Source: Desulfosporosinus lacus DSM 15449
GTDB taxonomy: Bacteria; Bacillota; Desulfitobacteriia; Desulfitobacteriales; Desulfitobacteriaceae
Direction: 5' to 3'
Length of the DNA: 64,000 nt
Assembly (NCBI RefSeq): GCF_900129935.1
Contig: NZ_FQXJ01000003.1
Span: forward strand, 854,566-918,565
This document shows, piece after piece, positions 33,451 to 43,700 of this stretch (within the stretch, counting starts at the first letter, position 1; every line of letters starts with the position of its first letter). The notes below the pieces were generated by a model. It was not told the origin of the DNA, ran no database searches, and saw only the letters and a list, made by a program, of their open reading frames with translations. The translations under genes were made by a program, and so were the position numbers.

Positions 33451-34490
33451 CTCCATCGGGCATTACGACCTTGCTCTACACATTCAATGGTTCCATCGTG
33501 GCTTAATTCATTCAATATCCTTTGAATAGTTGGCCGGCTTACACCTGGACAACGTTCTTGGATATCTTGAATAGTGAAATCTGCAATAAAGTGGTCTATG
33601 ACCTCCTTAACTTTTTGCGCTTTCCACCCTCTGCGTTGCTTGCTATCCGTTGTTTTTCCAACTCGCTCCTCAAATCGCTGGTAAGACTTAAGAAGCATCA
33701 CTAAGAAGTAGTTGATCCATGGTAGTAAATTGTGTTCCCCTTCGTGCCAACCTACAGAAGATTGCTCCAAGGTCTCGTAATACTGATCCTTCGTCTCCTC
33801 TACTACTTTCTCTAAGCTGATATAACGACCGACTTCATGACCGCATTGGTAAAGCATGAGCAATGTCAATAACCGAGCCATACGACCATTGCCATCACTG
33901 AAAGGATGAATACTTAAAAAATCTAAAATGAACGTTGCTATAAGGATCAACTCGTTAATAGTTCCACGCTCACGCTCACGAAGATATGCATTAAATAATT
34001 CATCCATAGCCTCAGGCGTACGCCAGGCCGGGACCGGGATAAAGCGAATTCGCTTGGTTCCATCAGGGAGCGTCTCTGTAATCTCATTATCGTTGATCTT
34101 GAACCGTCCACCACTGCCGGTGTATTGCATTAAATCTCTATGAAGCTGTAGTATTACTCCTGGCTTGAGAGTCATATATTCCGCTGACGCATGAATTGTA
34201 GCTAATACATCGCGGTACCCGGCAACATCCGACTCTGAACGTGTCTGCGGTTGAATTTTTTTCTGAACAATAGACGTTAAACGCTTAGTTTCAACCACAA
34301 TTCCCTCTAATCGATTACTTGACTCAGTACTTTGAATTATGGCAGCATCCCTCAACGCAGCCAATATTTCAGGAAGCTGCTGCTTAAATAAATCCTGCTT
34401 ACCTTTGAATTCTTGAATTCGTCCAATCAACTGCAATGTTTCGTTAGGCCAGGCCATATTGTTTAGTTTATCATTCCTAAATGACATCAT
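33441..34490 (-). CDS. Fic-family AMP transferase with own inhibitory helix
   Basis: 349 residues. Fic motif HPFSDGNGR at 195-203. The inhibitory motif S/T-xxx-E-G/N is present as SNRLEG at 58-63, so this is a class II Fic protein that keeps itself off until relieved. The target-binding flap KRIRFIPVP precedes the motif, and a winged helix-turn-helix ends the protein (about 290-349). Targets unknown; self-AMPylation and HTH suggest autoregulation. ATG at 34490 or 34487; the promoter zone contains long AT-rich dyads. Confidence 0.9.
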   Translation of the reverse strand: MMSFRNDKLNNMAWPNETLQLIGRIQEFKGKQDLFKQQLPEILAALRDAAIIQSTESSNRLEGIVVETKRLTSIVQKKIQPQTRSESDVAGYRDVLATIHASAEYMTLKPGVILQLHRDLMQYTGSGGRFKINDNEITETLPDGTKRIRFIPVPAWRTPEAMDELFNAYLRERERGTINELILIATFILDFLSIHPFSDGNGRMARLLTLLMLYQCGHEVGRYISLEKVVEETKDQYYETLEQSSVGWHEGEHNLLPWINYFLVMLLKSYQRFEERVGKTTDSKQRRGWKAQKVKEVIDHFIADFTIQDIQERCPGVSRPTIQRILNELSHDGTIECVEQGRNARWRKL

Positions 34491-34832
34491 TGCAAAATCA
34501 CCAACCTTTATATATATAATTATATGCCAAATTATATATATTTAAAAGTGGTCAATGATAAATTATTACATTGTTCGTTGATTGGAATAAACAATAGCAA
34601 TGCTGGACGAGAGAGCTGTAATAGCTAAAAGTGAAAATAATATGAATAAAAGGATATTCCTTGCAGGAATATCCTAAGGAATAGCGAATTAATTAAATAA
34701 CTTTTGACAGGTGAGGGACATTTTACCTTAATTGTAATTTTCATTAATATAAGAGTGGTTCCGCACCAACCCTAATCCTGACACAACCTAGGATAGAAAA
34801 CCAGAGCCCGAATTAAACGAGGAGGTCAAATC
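34491..34832. other. Divergent promoter gap between fic and the surface protein
   Basis: AT-rich dyad (34511-34545) suits a fic operator. A hairpin AGGATATTCC/GGAATATCCT lies near 34651-34676. TTGACA at 34704 may be a -35 box for the right-hand gene, with no good -10 at the normal distance. AGGAGG lies 7 bases before the ATG. Confidence 0.45.
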
Positions 34833-37445
34833 ATGAAAAGAACAAAACAAAAGTTGTTAAACGGATGTATGGCAGTTGCAGTTGCATTGTCGGCAACCTT
34901 AACTCCGGTTGTTGCGAATGCAGCAACGCCAGACGTACTAAATGCAGTGACTAGGATTGGTGGATATGACCAGTATGCAACAGCAGCCCTGATGGCCCAA
35001 AAAGGCTGGGCGGGAACAAGCGACAGCGTCGTTCTTTCAGCCGGAATGACCTACTCCCTTGTGGATGCCTTGGCAGCGGGCCCATTGGCAGCTAAATTGA
35101 AGGCTCCCATTCTATTAACAGATAACGGGCAAACCTTAAATGCATCAGCTAAAGCGGAGCTGCTTCGACTCAAACCTAAAAAAGTCTATATTACCAGCGG
35201 TACAGCTGTCATCAAACAATCCGTTCTTAATGAAATCATCGCTATGGGTATTACCCCGGTTCAGCTTGGGGGATATGATCAATATGAAACCTCCGTAAAC
35301 ATAGCAAAGGAAATGGCCAATCAAGGCGTCAATATCTCTAAGGTTGTGATTGCAGCCGGTTGGTTAAGCCCATCAGATGCTCTTTCTGTTGCGCCCATCG
35401 CTGCAGCCCAAGGTATGCCGATCTTGACTACCACCCAAGGACAACTTCCTGCCTCTGTTAAAACCTATCTCGACAGCATCAATGATAAGGTCACAGATTC
35501 CTATGTAGTTGGTGGAACGGCAGTAGTATCGGATGCGGTCAAAGGGCAGTTAAAAGGAAACGTCAAAAGATACTCAGGCCTCTCGAAGTATGATACCAAC
35601 GTCCAAATCCTAAAAGGCTTTGCCAGACAGTATAAGAATGACAAAGTATACGTCGCAAACGGAGAAACCTTAGTTGATGCTCTGGCTGTTGTACCTCTTG
35701 CCGCTGCAAGTGGGTCCCCCGTAGTGCTTGTTAATCAACAACTGGACAATGTCACCAAGGATTTTGTGAAGTTAAACTTATCGACCAATGATATGGTTGC
35801 AGTAGGCGGTGAGTTTGTTGTTCCTTCTGCTGGAATGAACGCCCTGACATCGGCTGTGTCATATTCAACCGATGATGAAACCGTCGGTTCGATTGATAAG
35901 ACGACTCCCGCAGTATTGACAGACAACGTTCTGCTTACAGGAGATAACATCACCTTACAAAACGCCAAGGCCAATTACAGCGTCTATGTTAAGGGAGACA
36001 ATATCACACTGAACAACCTGACAGTCAGTGGGACAGTCTTTGTTGATCCCGGGGAAAAGGGAACGGCTACCTTAGACGGAGTAACCGCAGCTAACATCGT
36101 TATCCTCTCCGGTGCATCAGACAGTATCCACATTAAAAATACCACAGCCGGCGTCCTTACAGTTGACAGTGACAGTAATGTCCGGGTTGAGGCCTCCGGT
36201 ACTACAACAATTGATAACACTGTTGTTCGGACCTACGCAATTTTAGATGCCAACGGCGGTTCCATGGGGACGGTTACCATTACGAGTGCCCCCGGACAAG
36301 ATCCCGTTGTTGAATTAAGAGGAACTTTCACTGAGCCCGTCGTGGTGGAAAGTCAGGTTACCTTAAAAGCTGCAGAAGACGCTGTTGTTCCATCTGTTGT
36401 TATTAACACAGAAAATATAGATCAAAAAGTTACCTTAGAGGGAAGCTTTAAAGCGGTAGAAGTACAATCCCAAGGGAAACTGGTTTTAGCCGACAATACT
36501 GTTGTTGAAACTATGAAAACCACTGCCAAAGTTGACATTACTATTCCAAGCAGTTCAAGTATTGGCAAATTACAATCGGGTTCAACTGGTACAGTCGTTA
36601 GCGGTGGTGGAAAAGTTAACGGTGAGAATACTACCTCAACTCCCAGTACACCGCCAAAAACTCCATCAACAGGTGGAAGTGGCGGCAGCGGCGGATCGGG
36701 TGATACAACGTCTACCGAAATTGTAGAATTCTCTATCTTAGATGGTGCAGATGATGGCATTGCAGACGACACAGTTAATGGAACAAGCGGTTCCGCCGAT
36801 CTTACCGGATTAGCTAATACACAAATGGTAGGCGCTATTGATATCACAGCCAGTCCTGCGGATAGTACCCTTGAGCTGACCAGTCTTGTATCCCCGGGTA
36901 CGGGTACAGTATCCTTTAGCAACAAATCATTCTCCTTAAGCAATCCAATTACTATGTCAGACCTTCTTCCGGCAATTAAAAACGGAGATGTCAGCTTAGG
37001 TACCTTAAGAGATCTATTTGGGTCATCGGTTACGTTCCGTGGCACTCTCTCGAAATCAGGATATTCTGACAGCAGTGTTAATCTGACCCTCAACTTATCA
37101 TCATCTGTCACACCGCCAAATAATGAGTGGACTACAATGACAGTCAATGAAAGTACCCGCGTTATTACGGCAACAATAAAGAGTGGTAAAGGAAGTACTA
37201 AGCTAAGCACTATGGGAATTAATAATCTGGTAGTCAATTCTTTCGGAGTACTGCCTGTATCAGTAAAACCTGACGGTGGTGATTGGAATGACCCAACTAC
37301 CACTACCGGCAAAGCCGAAATTAAAGCTGATATCGAAACCCTGGTTGGTACTACTTGGGCAAATGCAACCTTAGGTCAACTTGTAAATAAGAAAATTCTT
37401 TTTAAGGATCAAAACAATAATACCTGGACTATCAATTTTAAATAA
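34833..37445 (+). CDS. Secreted cell-wall-binding-repeat surface protein
   Basis: 870 residues. Signal peptide (about 1-30, cleavage near ANA-A). Three cell-wall-binding type 2 repeats at about 38-135, 146-235 and 240-335 (RIGGYDQYATAALMA; VQLGGYDQYETSVNIA; KRYSGLSKYDTNVQIL) each with GGxxxV/GTAV-type pseudo-Rossmann patterns, the module that anchors proteins to wall polymers. A beta-solenoid-like segment (about 365-590) follows, then a Gly/Ser linker (about 612-630) and a C-terminal domain of about 240 residues. No sortase signal. Monocistronic; terminator downstream. Confidence 0.88.
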   Translation: MKRTKQKLLNGCMAVAVALSATLTPVVANAATPDVLNAVTRIGGYDQYATAALMAQKGWAGTSDSVVLSAGMTYSLVDALAAGPLAAKLKAPILLTDNGQTLNASAKAELLRLKPKKVYITSGTAVIKQSVLNEIIAMGITPVQLGGYDQYETSVNIAKEMANQGVNISKVVIAAGWLSPSDALSVAPIAAAQGMPILTTTQGQLPASVKTYLDSINDKVTDSYVVGGTAVVSDAVKGQLKGNVKRYSGLSKYDTNVQILKGFARQYKNDKVYVANGETLVDALAVVPLAAASGSPVVLVNQQLDNVTKDFVKLNLSTNDMVAVGGEFVVPSAGMNALTSAVSYSTDDETVGSIDKTTPAVLTDNVLLTGDNITLQNAKANYSVYVKGDNITLNNLTVSGTVFVDPGEKGTATLDGVTAANIVILSGASDSIHIKNTTAGVLTVDSDSNVRVEASGTTTIDNTVVRTYAILDANGGSMGTVTITSAPGQDPVVELRGTFTEPVVVESQVTLKAAEDAVVPSVVINTENIDQKVTLEGSFKAVEVQSQGKLVLADNTVVETMKTTAKVDITIPSSSSIGKLQSGSTGTVVSGGGKVNGENTTSTPSTPPKTPSTGGSGGSGGSGDTTSTEIVEFSILDGADDGIADDTVNGTSGSADLTGLANTQMVGAIDITASPADSTLELTSLVSPGTGTVSFSNKSFSLSNPITMSDLLPAIKNGDVSLGTLRDLFGSSVTFRGTLSKSGYSDSSVNLTLNLSSSVTPPNNEWTTMTVNESTRVITATIKSGKGSTKLSTMGINNLVVNSFGVLPVSVKPDGGDWNDPTTTTGKAEIKADIETLVGTTWANATLGQLVNKKILFKDQNNNTWTINFK

Positions 37446-37507
37446 TGCCAATTTCATAACTATCCCCATTTAGCTCCCCCTAGGAAATTAGGTTAAAGCA
37501 AAGAGCA

Positions 37508-37541
37508 AAGAGTCGACCGCTATGGCGGTCGGCTCTTTAAA
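37508..37541. terminator. Bidirectional terminator
   Basis: AAAGAGTCGACCGC pairs with GCGGTCGGCTCTTT. It lies between two convergent genes. Confidence 0.85.
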
Positions 37542-37579
37542 AAGAACAATTACTCGTAAAGCGCAAGTACAGAGGATTT

Positions 37580-38413
37580 TCAATACTCCCCCGACAAATA
37601 TCCCTCAAATCCCTTTACTACTTCAGCCGCGAAAACCTGATACCCCTTATCGTTGGGATTAACTCCGTCTGCCAACAGCCCTGCCAGGGGAGTCGGATCA
37701 CTTATAAAGGCTGTCCACTCGTCAATAACAGGAAGTTGGTGTTTTTCTCCAAGCTCAATAATAACCTGGCGATAAGGGAAAGACTTATTATTATTAGCTA
37801 CGTTTTTAACGGGAGGTTCCACAACTAAAAAAATGTTGGCACCTGGGCTTAAGACTTTAAGTTCTGCCAGCAGTTCTTCGTACTTATGCTTGAAATCCTC
37901 CGTGGTTACTGTGGCCCAATCGTTTCTGCCTAAGCAGAGGATGATGAGGTCCGTGTCTGGTGTCGCCTCAGGAGCATAGGCTGAGACCGTATTTATGGTA
38001 GCATTTTCAGTGGTCTTAAAATGCCACTGAAAATTACCCGGGTATTTATCAAGTAAAGCCTTTGAGACTAAAGCATGCCAGCTTAATTCCTCTTTATTGG
38101 TAGTCCCTTGGCTTTCAGCCACAGCTCCTCCGAAGACAAGGGCCTTAACACCGGCAGGACCGGAAAGTTTAACTAATCCATGGTTGGTGATCGTGCTTGG
38201 CTCATCAATAAGGGGATTCCCAGGGGTCTTCTCCGAATTCTCAGGGTTTGAAGTCTCAGTCATGGTTATGGTGCCGTTGACCGGAGTGGATAGTTTTAGG
38301 GTATATTCCGGTGTCTCTCCTCTATTGGTGACCCAGAATAGGCCAATAACAGAAAGTGCCAAAATACAGGTGGCTAAAATTATGTGGAATTCACGCTTGG
38401 CTGGTTTAATCAT
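37580..38413 (-). CDS. SGNH/GDSL-fold lipid-exposed protein with altered active site
   Basis: 277 residues. A membrane anchor at about 10-28, a short linker, then an SGNH-like domain. Block I reads VFGGAVAESQG where GDS is expected, so the serine position is alanine. Block III GRND is intact. Block V reads DGVNPNDKGY where D-x-x-H-P is expected, so the histidine is asparagine. The fold is recognisable but hydrolysis by the usual mechanism is unlikely. It is divergent from the Wzz-type gene, so a role in surface polysaccharide is plausible but unproven. Confidence 0.75.
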   Translation of the reverse strand: MIKPAKREFHIILATCILALSVIGLFWVTNRGETPEYTLKLSTPVNGTITMTETSNPENSEKTPGNPLIDEPSTITNHGLVKLSGPAGVKALVFGGAVAESQGTTNKEELSWHALVSKALLDKYPGNFQWHFKTTENATINTVSAYAPEATPDTDLIILCLGRNDWATVTTEDFKHKYEELLAELKVLSPGANIFLVVEPPVKNVANNNKSFPYRQVIIELGEKHQLPVIDEWTAFISDPTPLAGLLADGVNPNDKGYQVFAAEVVKGFEGYLSGEY

Positions 38414-38625
38414 TAGAGCAGTTTCCTCCTAAACGTACGGGATTTCCTACAGACAACAAGGTTCGACGTTGGAGTATGTAATATCCTTCTAAAATACCCA
38501 AAATTATATATTTTTCCAAGATAAATAATTACAAAAGAATCATTTTTTAGAAATTGAAGGAAAAATCAAAACGATAGCGAATATAGTATGTCGGACAAGT
38601 TTGCTGGATTGATTTGGAGGTAGCC

Positions 38626-39324
38626 ATGGAAGAAGAAATAGAATTAAGACAGTATTGGGAAATGCTAAAAAAGCGTTGGATCATCGTCCTGGTACTGCCG
38701 CTCATCGCAGCTCTCACCAGCGGGGTCGTTAGTTTCTTTATTATAAAACCCGTATATCAAGCCTCCACTACGTTGATCGTGGGAAAGAAAGCCTCGGAGG
38801 CAGGTCAAGCAGCCGTACAAATGCTGGACAATAGTGTCCTCCAAGCTAATCAACAGCTTGCTAAAACCTATGCCACCATCGCCCAAAGTCGTACCGTTGA
38901 GCAAAGTGTCATTAATCACTTGGATTTGACAATGAGTGTTGCAGAGCTTGACAAACTTATCACAATCAGCCCCGTAAAGACGACGGAAATTCTAGAAATA
39001 CAAGTCATGAATACAAACCCCGAACTAGCGACTGACATCGCCAATTCGATGGCAGCTGAGTTTTCCAAAGCGGTCATTGAGATAAAAAAAGTAGACAGTG
39101 TCAGTATCGTAGATACAGCAGTCGTCCCTACTAATCCGGTTAAACCCAATAAAAAGTTAAACATCTTGATTGCCTATGTTGTCGGCTTAATGGCTGCCTT
39201 CGGACTGGTCTTTTTGTTAGAGTACTTAGACAATACCATCAAGACCTCAAGTGATGTGGAGAATATTTTAGGAATTCCCGTATTAGGAGTTATACCAAGC
39301 TTTGAAGCAGGAAAACAAGGGTAA
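38626..39324 (+). CDS. Wzz/YveK-type chain-length determinant
   Basis: 232 residues from ATG 38626, with GGAGGT 5 bases upstream. Two membrane segments (about 22-45 and 177-196) flank an extracytoplasmic coiled domain; the PxxP-like region before the second helix (VPTNPVKPNKKLN) is typical. It is the membrane activator of a CpsD-type tyrosine kinase, as in capsule operons. The kinase gene follows after 15 bases. Confidence 0.9.
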   Translation: MEEEIELRQYWEMLKKRWIIVLVLPLIAALTSGVVSFFIIKPVYQASTTLIVGKKASEAGQAAVQMLDNSVLQANQQLAKTYATIAQSRTVEQSVINHLDLTMSVAELDKLITISPVKTTEILEIQVMNTNPELATDIANSMAAEFSKAVIEIKKVDSVSIVDTAVVPTNPVKPNKKLNILIAYVVGLMAAFGLVFLLEYLDNTIKTSSDVENILGIPVLGVIPSFEAGKQG

Positions 39325-39339
39325 GAGGAGAAGGTTTAC

Positions 39340-40053
39340 TTGGCATTTTCACTAATTACGCACGAAGAAACGAAATCACCTATCTCTGAGGCTTACAGGA
39401 CCCTCCGGACGAATGTGCAGTTTACAAGTGTGGATTCTAAGACTAAGAAAATTATGATCACAAGTTCAGGCCCGCGAGAAGGAAAATCGACCACCGTTGC
39501 CAACCTGGCTGTGAGTATAGCTCAATCCGGCAAGTCTGTCCTGGTTATCGATGCGGATTTGCGTAATCCCACTCAGCATAAACTGTTTCAACTGGGTAAT
39601 TTCGAGGGACTTTCAAGTTTTTTGGTTCAGGATCAAGAAGACAGTCACAACTTCATCAAGGAAACCGAAATACCTGGGGTCAAGGTCCTGACAGGAGGTC
39701 CCATTCCCCCCAATCCGGCTGAGCTCGTCGGATCTCAACGGATGAAGCGTTTAATCGAGGAAGTCAGCGAGCAATTTGATGTGGTCCTGATCGATACCCC
39801 GCCGATCATTGCCGTGACAGATGCCGCCATTCTTGCTCAGCAAGTCGACGGAGTGATCTTAGTCTTGGCCGCCGGTGAAGTAAACAAAGAGTATGCCCAG
39901 CTTGCCAAGGAGCAGTTAGATAAAGTAGGAGCGAAGATCCTGGGGGCAGTTCTCAATAAAGCAGACATGAACACTAGCGACTACTATTACTACTACTACT
40001 ATCACGGAACTGACGATAATAAGAAGAAGCATAAAGGGCATAAACATGGCTAA
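39340..40053 (+). CDS. CpsD/CapB-type tyrosine autokinase
   Basis: 237 residues, TTG start after AGAGGAGAAGG. Walker A SSGPREGKSTT near 43-53, Walker A' VLVIDADLRNPT, Walker B VVLIDTPPII. The C-terminus holds the tyrosine cluster (seven consecutive Y, near 214-220) that is autophosphorylated, then a histidine/lysine tail. Works with the preceding Wzz-type protein to control capsule polymer length. Confidence 0.93.
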   Translation: MAFSLITHEETKSPISEAYRTLRTNVQFTSVDSKTKKIMITSSGPREGKSTTVANLAVSIAQSGKSVLVIDADLRNPTQHKLFQLGNFEGLSSFLVQDQEDSHNFIKETEIPGVKVLTGGPIPPNPAELVGSQRMKRLIEEVSEQFDVVLIDTPPIIAVTDAAILAQQVDGVILVLAAGEVNKEYAQLAKEQLDKVGAKILGAVLNKADMNTSDYYYYYYYHGTDDNKKKHKGHKHG

Positions 40054-40096
40054 AATTTAACGGTTAATGTCAGAATCTAAGCAATAGGATTTTTAG

Positions 40097-40195
40097 TGAA
40101 CTCGTTCAGCTAAAGCTGAACATCGGGGCTTCGGTAGGGGATTCTACCCCCACCGAAGTAGAAATCGGAACACCCACTTAAAGAAGTGGGAGTCT
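40097..40195 (+). mobile_element. Miniature IS200/IS605-type derivative
   Basis: Three hairpins in about 100 bases: GTTCAGCT/AGCTGAAC (40104-40121), CTTCGGT...ACCGAAG (40129-40158) and CCCACTT/AAGTGGG (40173-40190). The first and last are the usual left and right end structures of IS200/IS605 elements with the coding region lost. Related ends occur at 17018 and 24520-24580. Confidence 0.55.
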
Positions 40196-40206
40196 CGGAA
40201 TTAATT

Positions 40207-40378
40207 AAAAGTAGGGGCCGTAACGAAACTTGAGATTTTTTCAAGCTGGTGGTGCGTTATCCCAAAAAAGAGGACTGTACACCAAAGGTGTACAGTCCTC
40301 TAATATATTAAGGGGATTAACAAATAGAGTGGGGATGAAATAAACCGGAAAACAAGTTTCGTTACATCCCCTACTTTT
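40207..40378. mobile_element. 172-bp inverted-repeat element (MITE-like)
   Basis: Terminal arms 40207-40232 and 40353-40378 pair over 26 bases with two mismatches (AAAAGTAGGGG...GTAACGAAACTTG). A perfect 14-bp hairpin lies inside (40270-40300). No reading frame fits. A non-autonomous transposon is the simplest reading; a large structured RNA is the alternative. Confidence 0.65.
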
Positions 40379-40499
40379 GTCCCACATCCCCTCCAAGACA
40401 ACAAGGATATTAAAATATGTCTCAGTTTCAAAGCCCTCTTTTAAATGTCCTTGACATGGGGTCCAGGTTAAATTGATATTAAAGGAGCTGCTTCTTTTA

Positions 40500-40541
40500 A
40501 AGCACGAGGAATTCCTGGAATGGGATTTCTCGTGCTTTTGA
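40500..40541 (+). terminator. Hairpin, possible terminator
   Basis: AAAAGCACGAG pairs with CTCGTGCTTTT, with an inner GGAATTCC dyad. Lies in the gap upstream of the large kinase gene. Confidence 0.6.
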
Positions 40542-40741
40542 CCTTTACCCGTCAATGCGGCAGGAAAACCACAGGCTCAGGTAGAATTTGTCAAGATAGG
40601 ATCTTTTTGATTTAACTAAGCAGAAAAAGGTAACACGAGATTCGCTTTTATCAATAAATAGCAACATTGAAGTTGACCATGCTCATTTGTAAAAATGCGT
40701 ATTGACGCTAAGTAAGGTGGTGGCCCCTCACGGACAACGTT

Positions 40742-43700
40742 GTGATCGACCTTGAAACAATTCCGGCCCACATCGTAAAAGATCAGTCATCAGGGATATA
40801 TTTCCTGGAGCTGGAAGACATGCTGAGAAGGAAACCCCTGGACATCAAGAGTATTCTGATGATCGGCCTCAAGATCTCTGAAGAGTTAGCTCGTCTCCAC
40901 GGACAGAAGATCATTTATAAGAACATCCGTCCCAACAGCATTAGGGTCAGTTTCGACAGATGCCATGTTAAACTGAAAGACGTCAGTCCGGGGGTCTCTT
41001 GCCCTCCTGCTGACTTGCGTTACCTATCCCCTGAACAGACCGGCAGAATCAATCGGCAGGTCGATCCCAGGACGGATCTCTATTCCCTGGGCATACTTTT
41101 CTATCATATGCTCAGCGGTCAACCTCCCTTTAATGCCAACGATCCCCTGGAACTTATTTACGCCCATTTGGCCAGAGAAGTCCTGCCCTTAAGCCGGTTG
41201 AACCCGAGCATTCCCTCGGTCTTGTCTGACATCACCCATAAACTCATGCATAAAAAGCCGGAAGATCGCTACCAAACTGCGGGCGCTCTCCAACGGGATC
41301 TGGAGAAATGTCTCGAACTTCTCAACCTCGAAAACCAATTAGAGCAGATCGAACCCTTCGAAATCGCCCAATTCGACAAGCAGAGAGGTTTATCAATACC
41401 CAACAAACTGTTTGGGCGGGATACTGAGCTGGAGACCCTTAAGCAGGTTTATCGACGGGTAAAGGACGGCAGTCAGGAACTCATCTTCCTTTCCGGCTAT
41501 TCCGGGGTGGGAAAGACCGCTGTGGTCAACAAGTTCTTGGAATATGTACGGGAAAATGAGGGGAGCTTTTCAGGCGGAAAATTCGACCAGTACAAAAGCA
41601 ACCTCCCCTACCTAGCCTTTATCCAGGCTTGCCAAGCTATTCTGAAGGAAATACTTTCAGAAAACCAGGCAGTAGTCCGTCACTGGAAAGAACAGATCCT
41701 CACTGCACTTGCCCCCAATGCGCAATTGATCGTGGATCTGATCCCTGAAGCAGGCATGATCATCGGGCCTCAGCCAGCGGTGGATAACCTGGGCCCCACG
41801 GAGGCCCAAACTAGGTTCAATACCGTCTTTCTGAAGTTTATCCAACTCTTCGCTCTCCCCGAGAAACCCCTGGTGCTATTTCTGGACGACCTGCAATGGG
41901 CAGATTTATTCAGCCTGCGTCTCATCGAACAGCTGGTCTTGGAGCAGTCCGGATTTCTGATGATCATTGGAGCTTACCGGGATAATAAGATCGATTCCAC
42001 CCACCCTATACAGTCACTCTTCCATCGCCTTAAAGACCCGGGCCTAAAGGTCCAAGTCCTGGACATCAAGCCCCTGGAGCTAAGCCATGTCAACGAAATG
42101 ATCTCTGCCACCCTGAAACGTCCCTGGGAGGAATCCCTGCCTCTGGCTCAAGTCTGTCTGATAAAGACCAAAGGAAATCCCTTTTTCCTGATTCAGTTTT
42201 TATACATGCTGAAAGAAGAAGGGCTTCTGAATCAGGAAGCCCTGCAATCTGCCTGGGGCTGGGATCTTCCGGCCATCTTGAGCTGTAAGGTCACGGAAAA
42301 TGTCGTCGACTTGATGCTGGCAAAGATCAGCAAACTGCCTTTGCCCACCATCGAAATCCTGAAACTGGCCGCCTGTATCGGGAATGATTTTGACGCCTAT
42401 ACCTTAGAGATCGTGACGGAAAAGCCCCTGAGCGCAATCGAGAGAACCCTGAGAGAGGCTGTCGAGTCGGGACTTATCCTAGAGAACGGCAGGAAATACT
42501 TTTTTTTGCACGACCGAGTCCAGCAAGCCGCCTATTCCCTCCTGGAGGATGAGACAAAAACCACCATTCACTATAGAATCGGCAAGCTATCCATTGCCAA
42601 GCTAACAGAACAAGAACAGGAAAACCGCCTCTTCGAACTGGTCGATCATTTGAACATCGCCCTAAACTTAATCGACGATCCAACTGAACGTTACTTAGCA
42701 GCCAATCTGAATCTAAGAGCCGGCAAAAAAGCTAAAGCCTCTTCAGCCTATGAACGGGCTCTGGACTATTTCAGCTTGGGCAAAGAATTATGCCCTGAAG
42801 AAGCTTGGATTACTTACTACCCCCTGATGTTGGAGTTACATATTGAGCTGGCAGAAATGGCCTACGTTTGTACACAGTTCGAGCGCATGGAAGAAGTAGC
42901 GGCAGAGACCATGGTTCACTGTCAAGACAGCCTGGATATGGCGAGGATTTCAGAAATCATGATCGCCACCTATACTGCGGAAAACCAATTAGAAAAAGCC
43001 ATGTTAACGGCAGAAAATATTCTGGGCCTATTAGGAGTGCACTTTCCTAAAAAGCCACATTTAGGGCATGTGATCCTCGAATATCTGAAAACCCTCTGGG
43101 CCTTGCGGGGCAAGGAAAGGGAAGACTTACTAGATCTCCCCAAGATGACGGATGAAAAGCACATGACCATTATGCGCATCCTCAACAGCACCGGGATCGG
43201 CAGCTACTCCGCTTCTTATAACACCATTATCTTAATCGTCCTCAAAGCCCTGCGCATCTCCCTTAGATATGGGATTACAGAAGAAACCATCGTGGCCTAT
43301 TCCGCTTATGGCTACATTATCAACATGCTCTCGAAAAAAGCAGACAAAGGGTATGAATTCGGACAGCTAGCCCTGGAGTTGCAGGACAGACTGGGTGTCA
43401 AACGCTTTGACAGCAAGATCCGCATGATGTTTAACATGGTAATCAGACATAGCAAAGATCCTCTCAGAGCGACATTAGAGGATTTTCCCGGGACCTATTT
43501 AAGCGGTTTCGCCGCGGGAGACTTGCTTTCTGCCGGTCACTCCATCATGCAGTACTTTGTCTATTCCTATTTTTCCGGAGGGCAGCTTGCTGTTATCGAG
43601 GAAGAAATGCAGGAGCATCAGAATGCCATGCACAAAACAGGGCATGAAACCTCCCTCCGCCTCTGTCAACTCTATCGCCAGACTGCCTTGAATTTTGCCG

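Noticed and set aside
36422-37312. 296-residue open frame opposite the surface protein gene
   Set aside because: Antisense of a repeat-rich, codon-biased secreted protein; Val/Leu/Pro/Ser-rich with no motif and no start signals.
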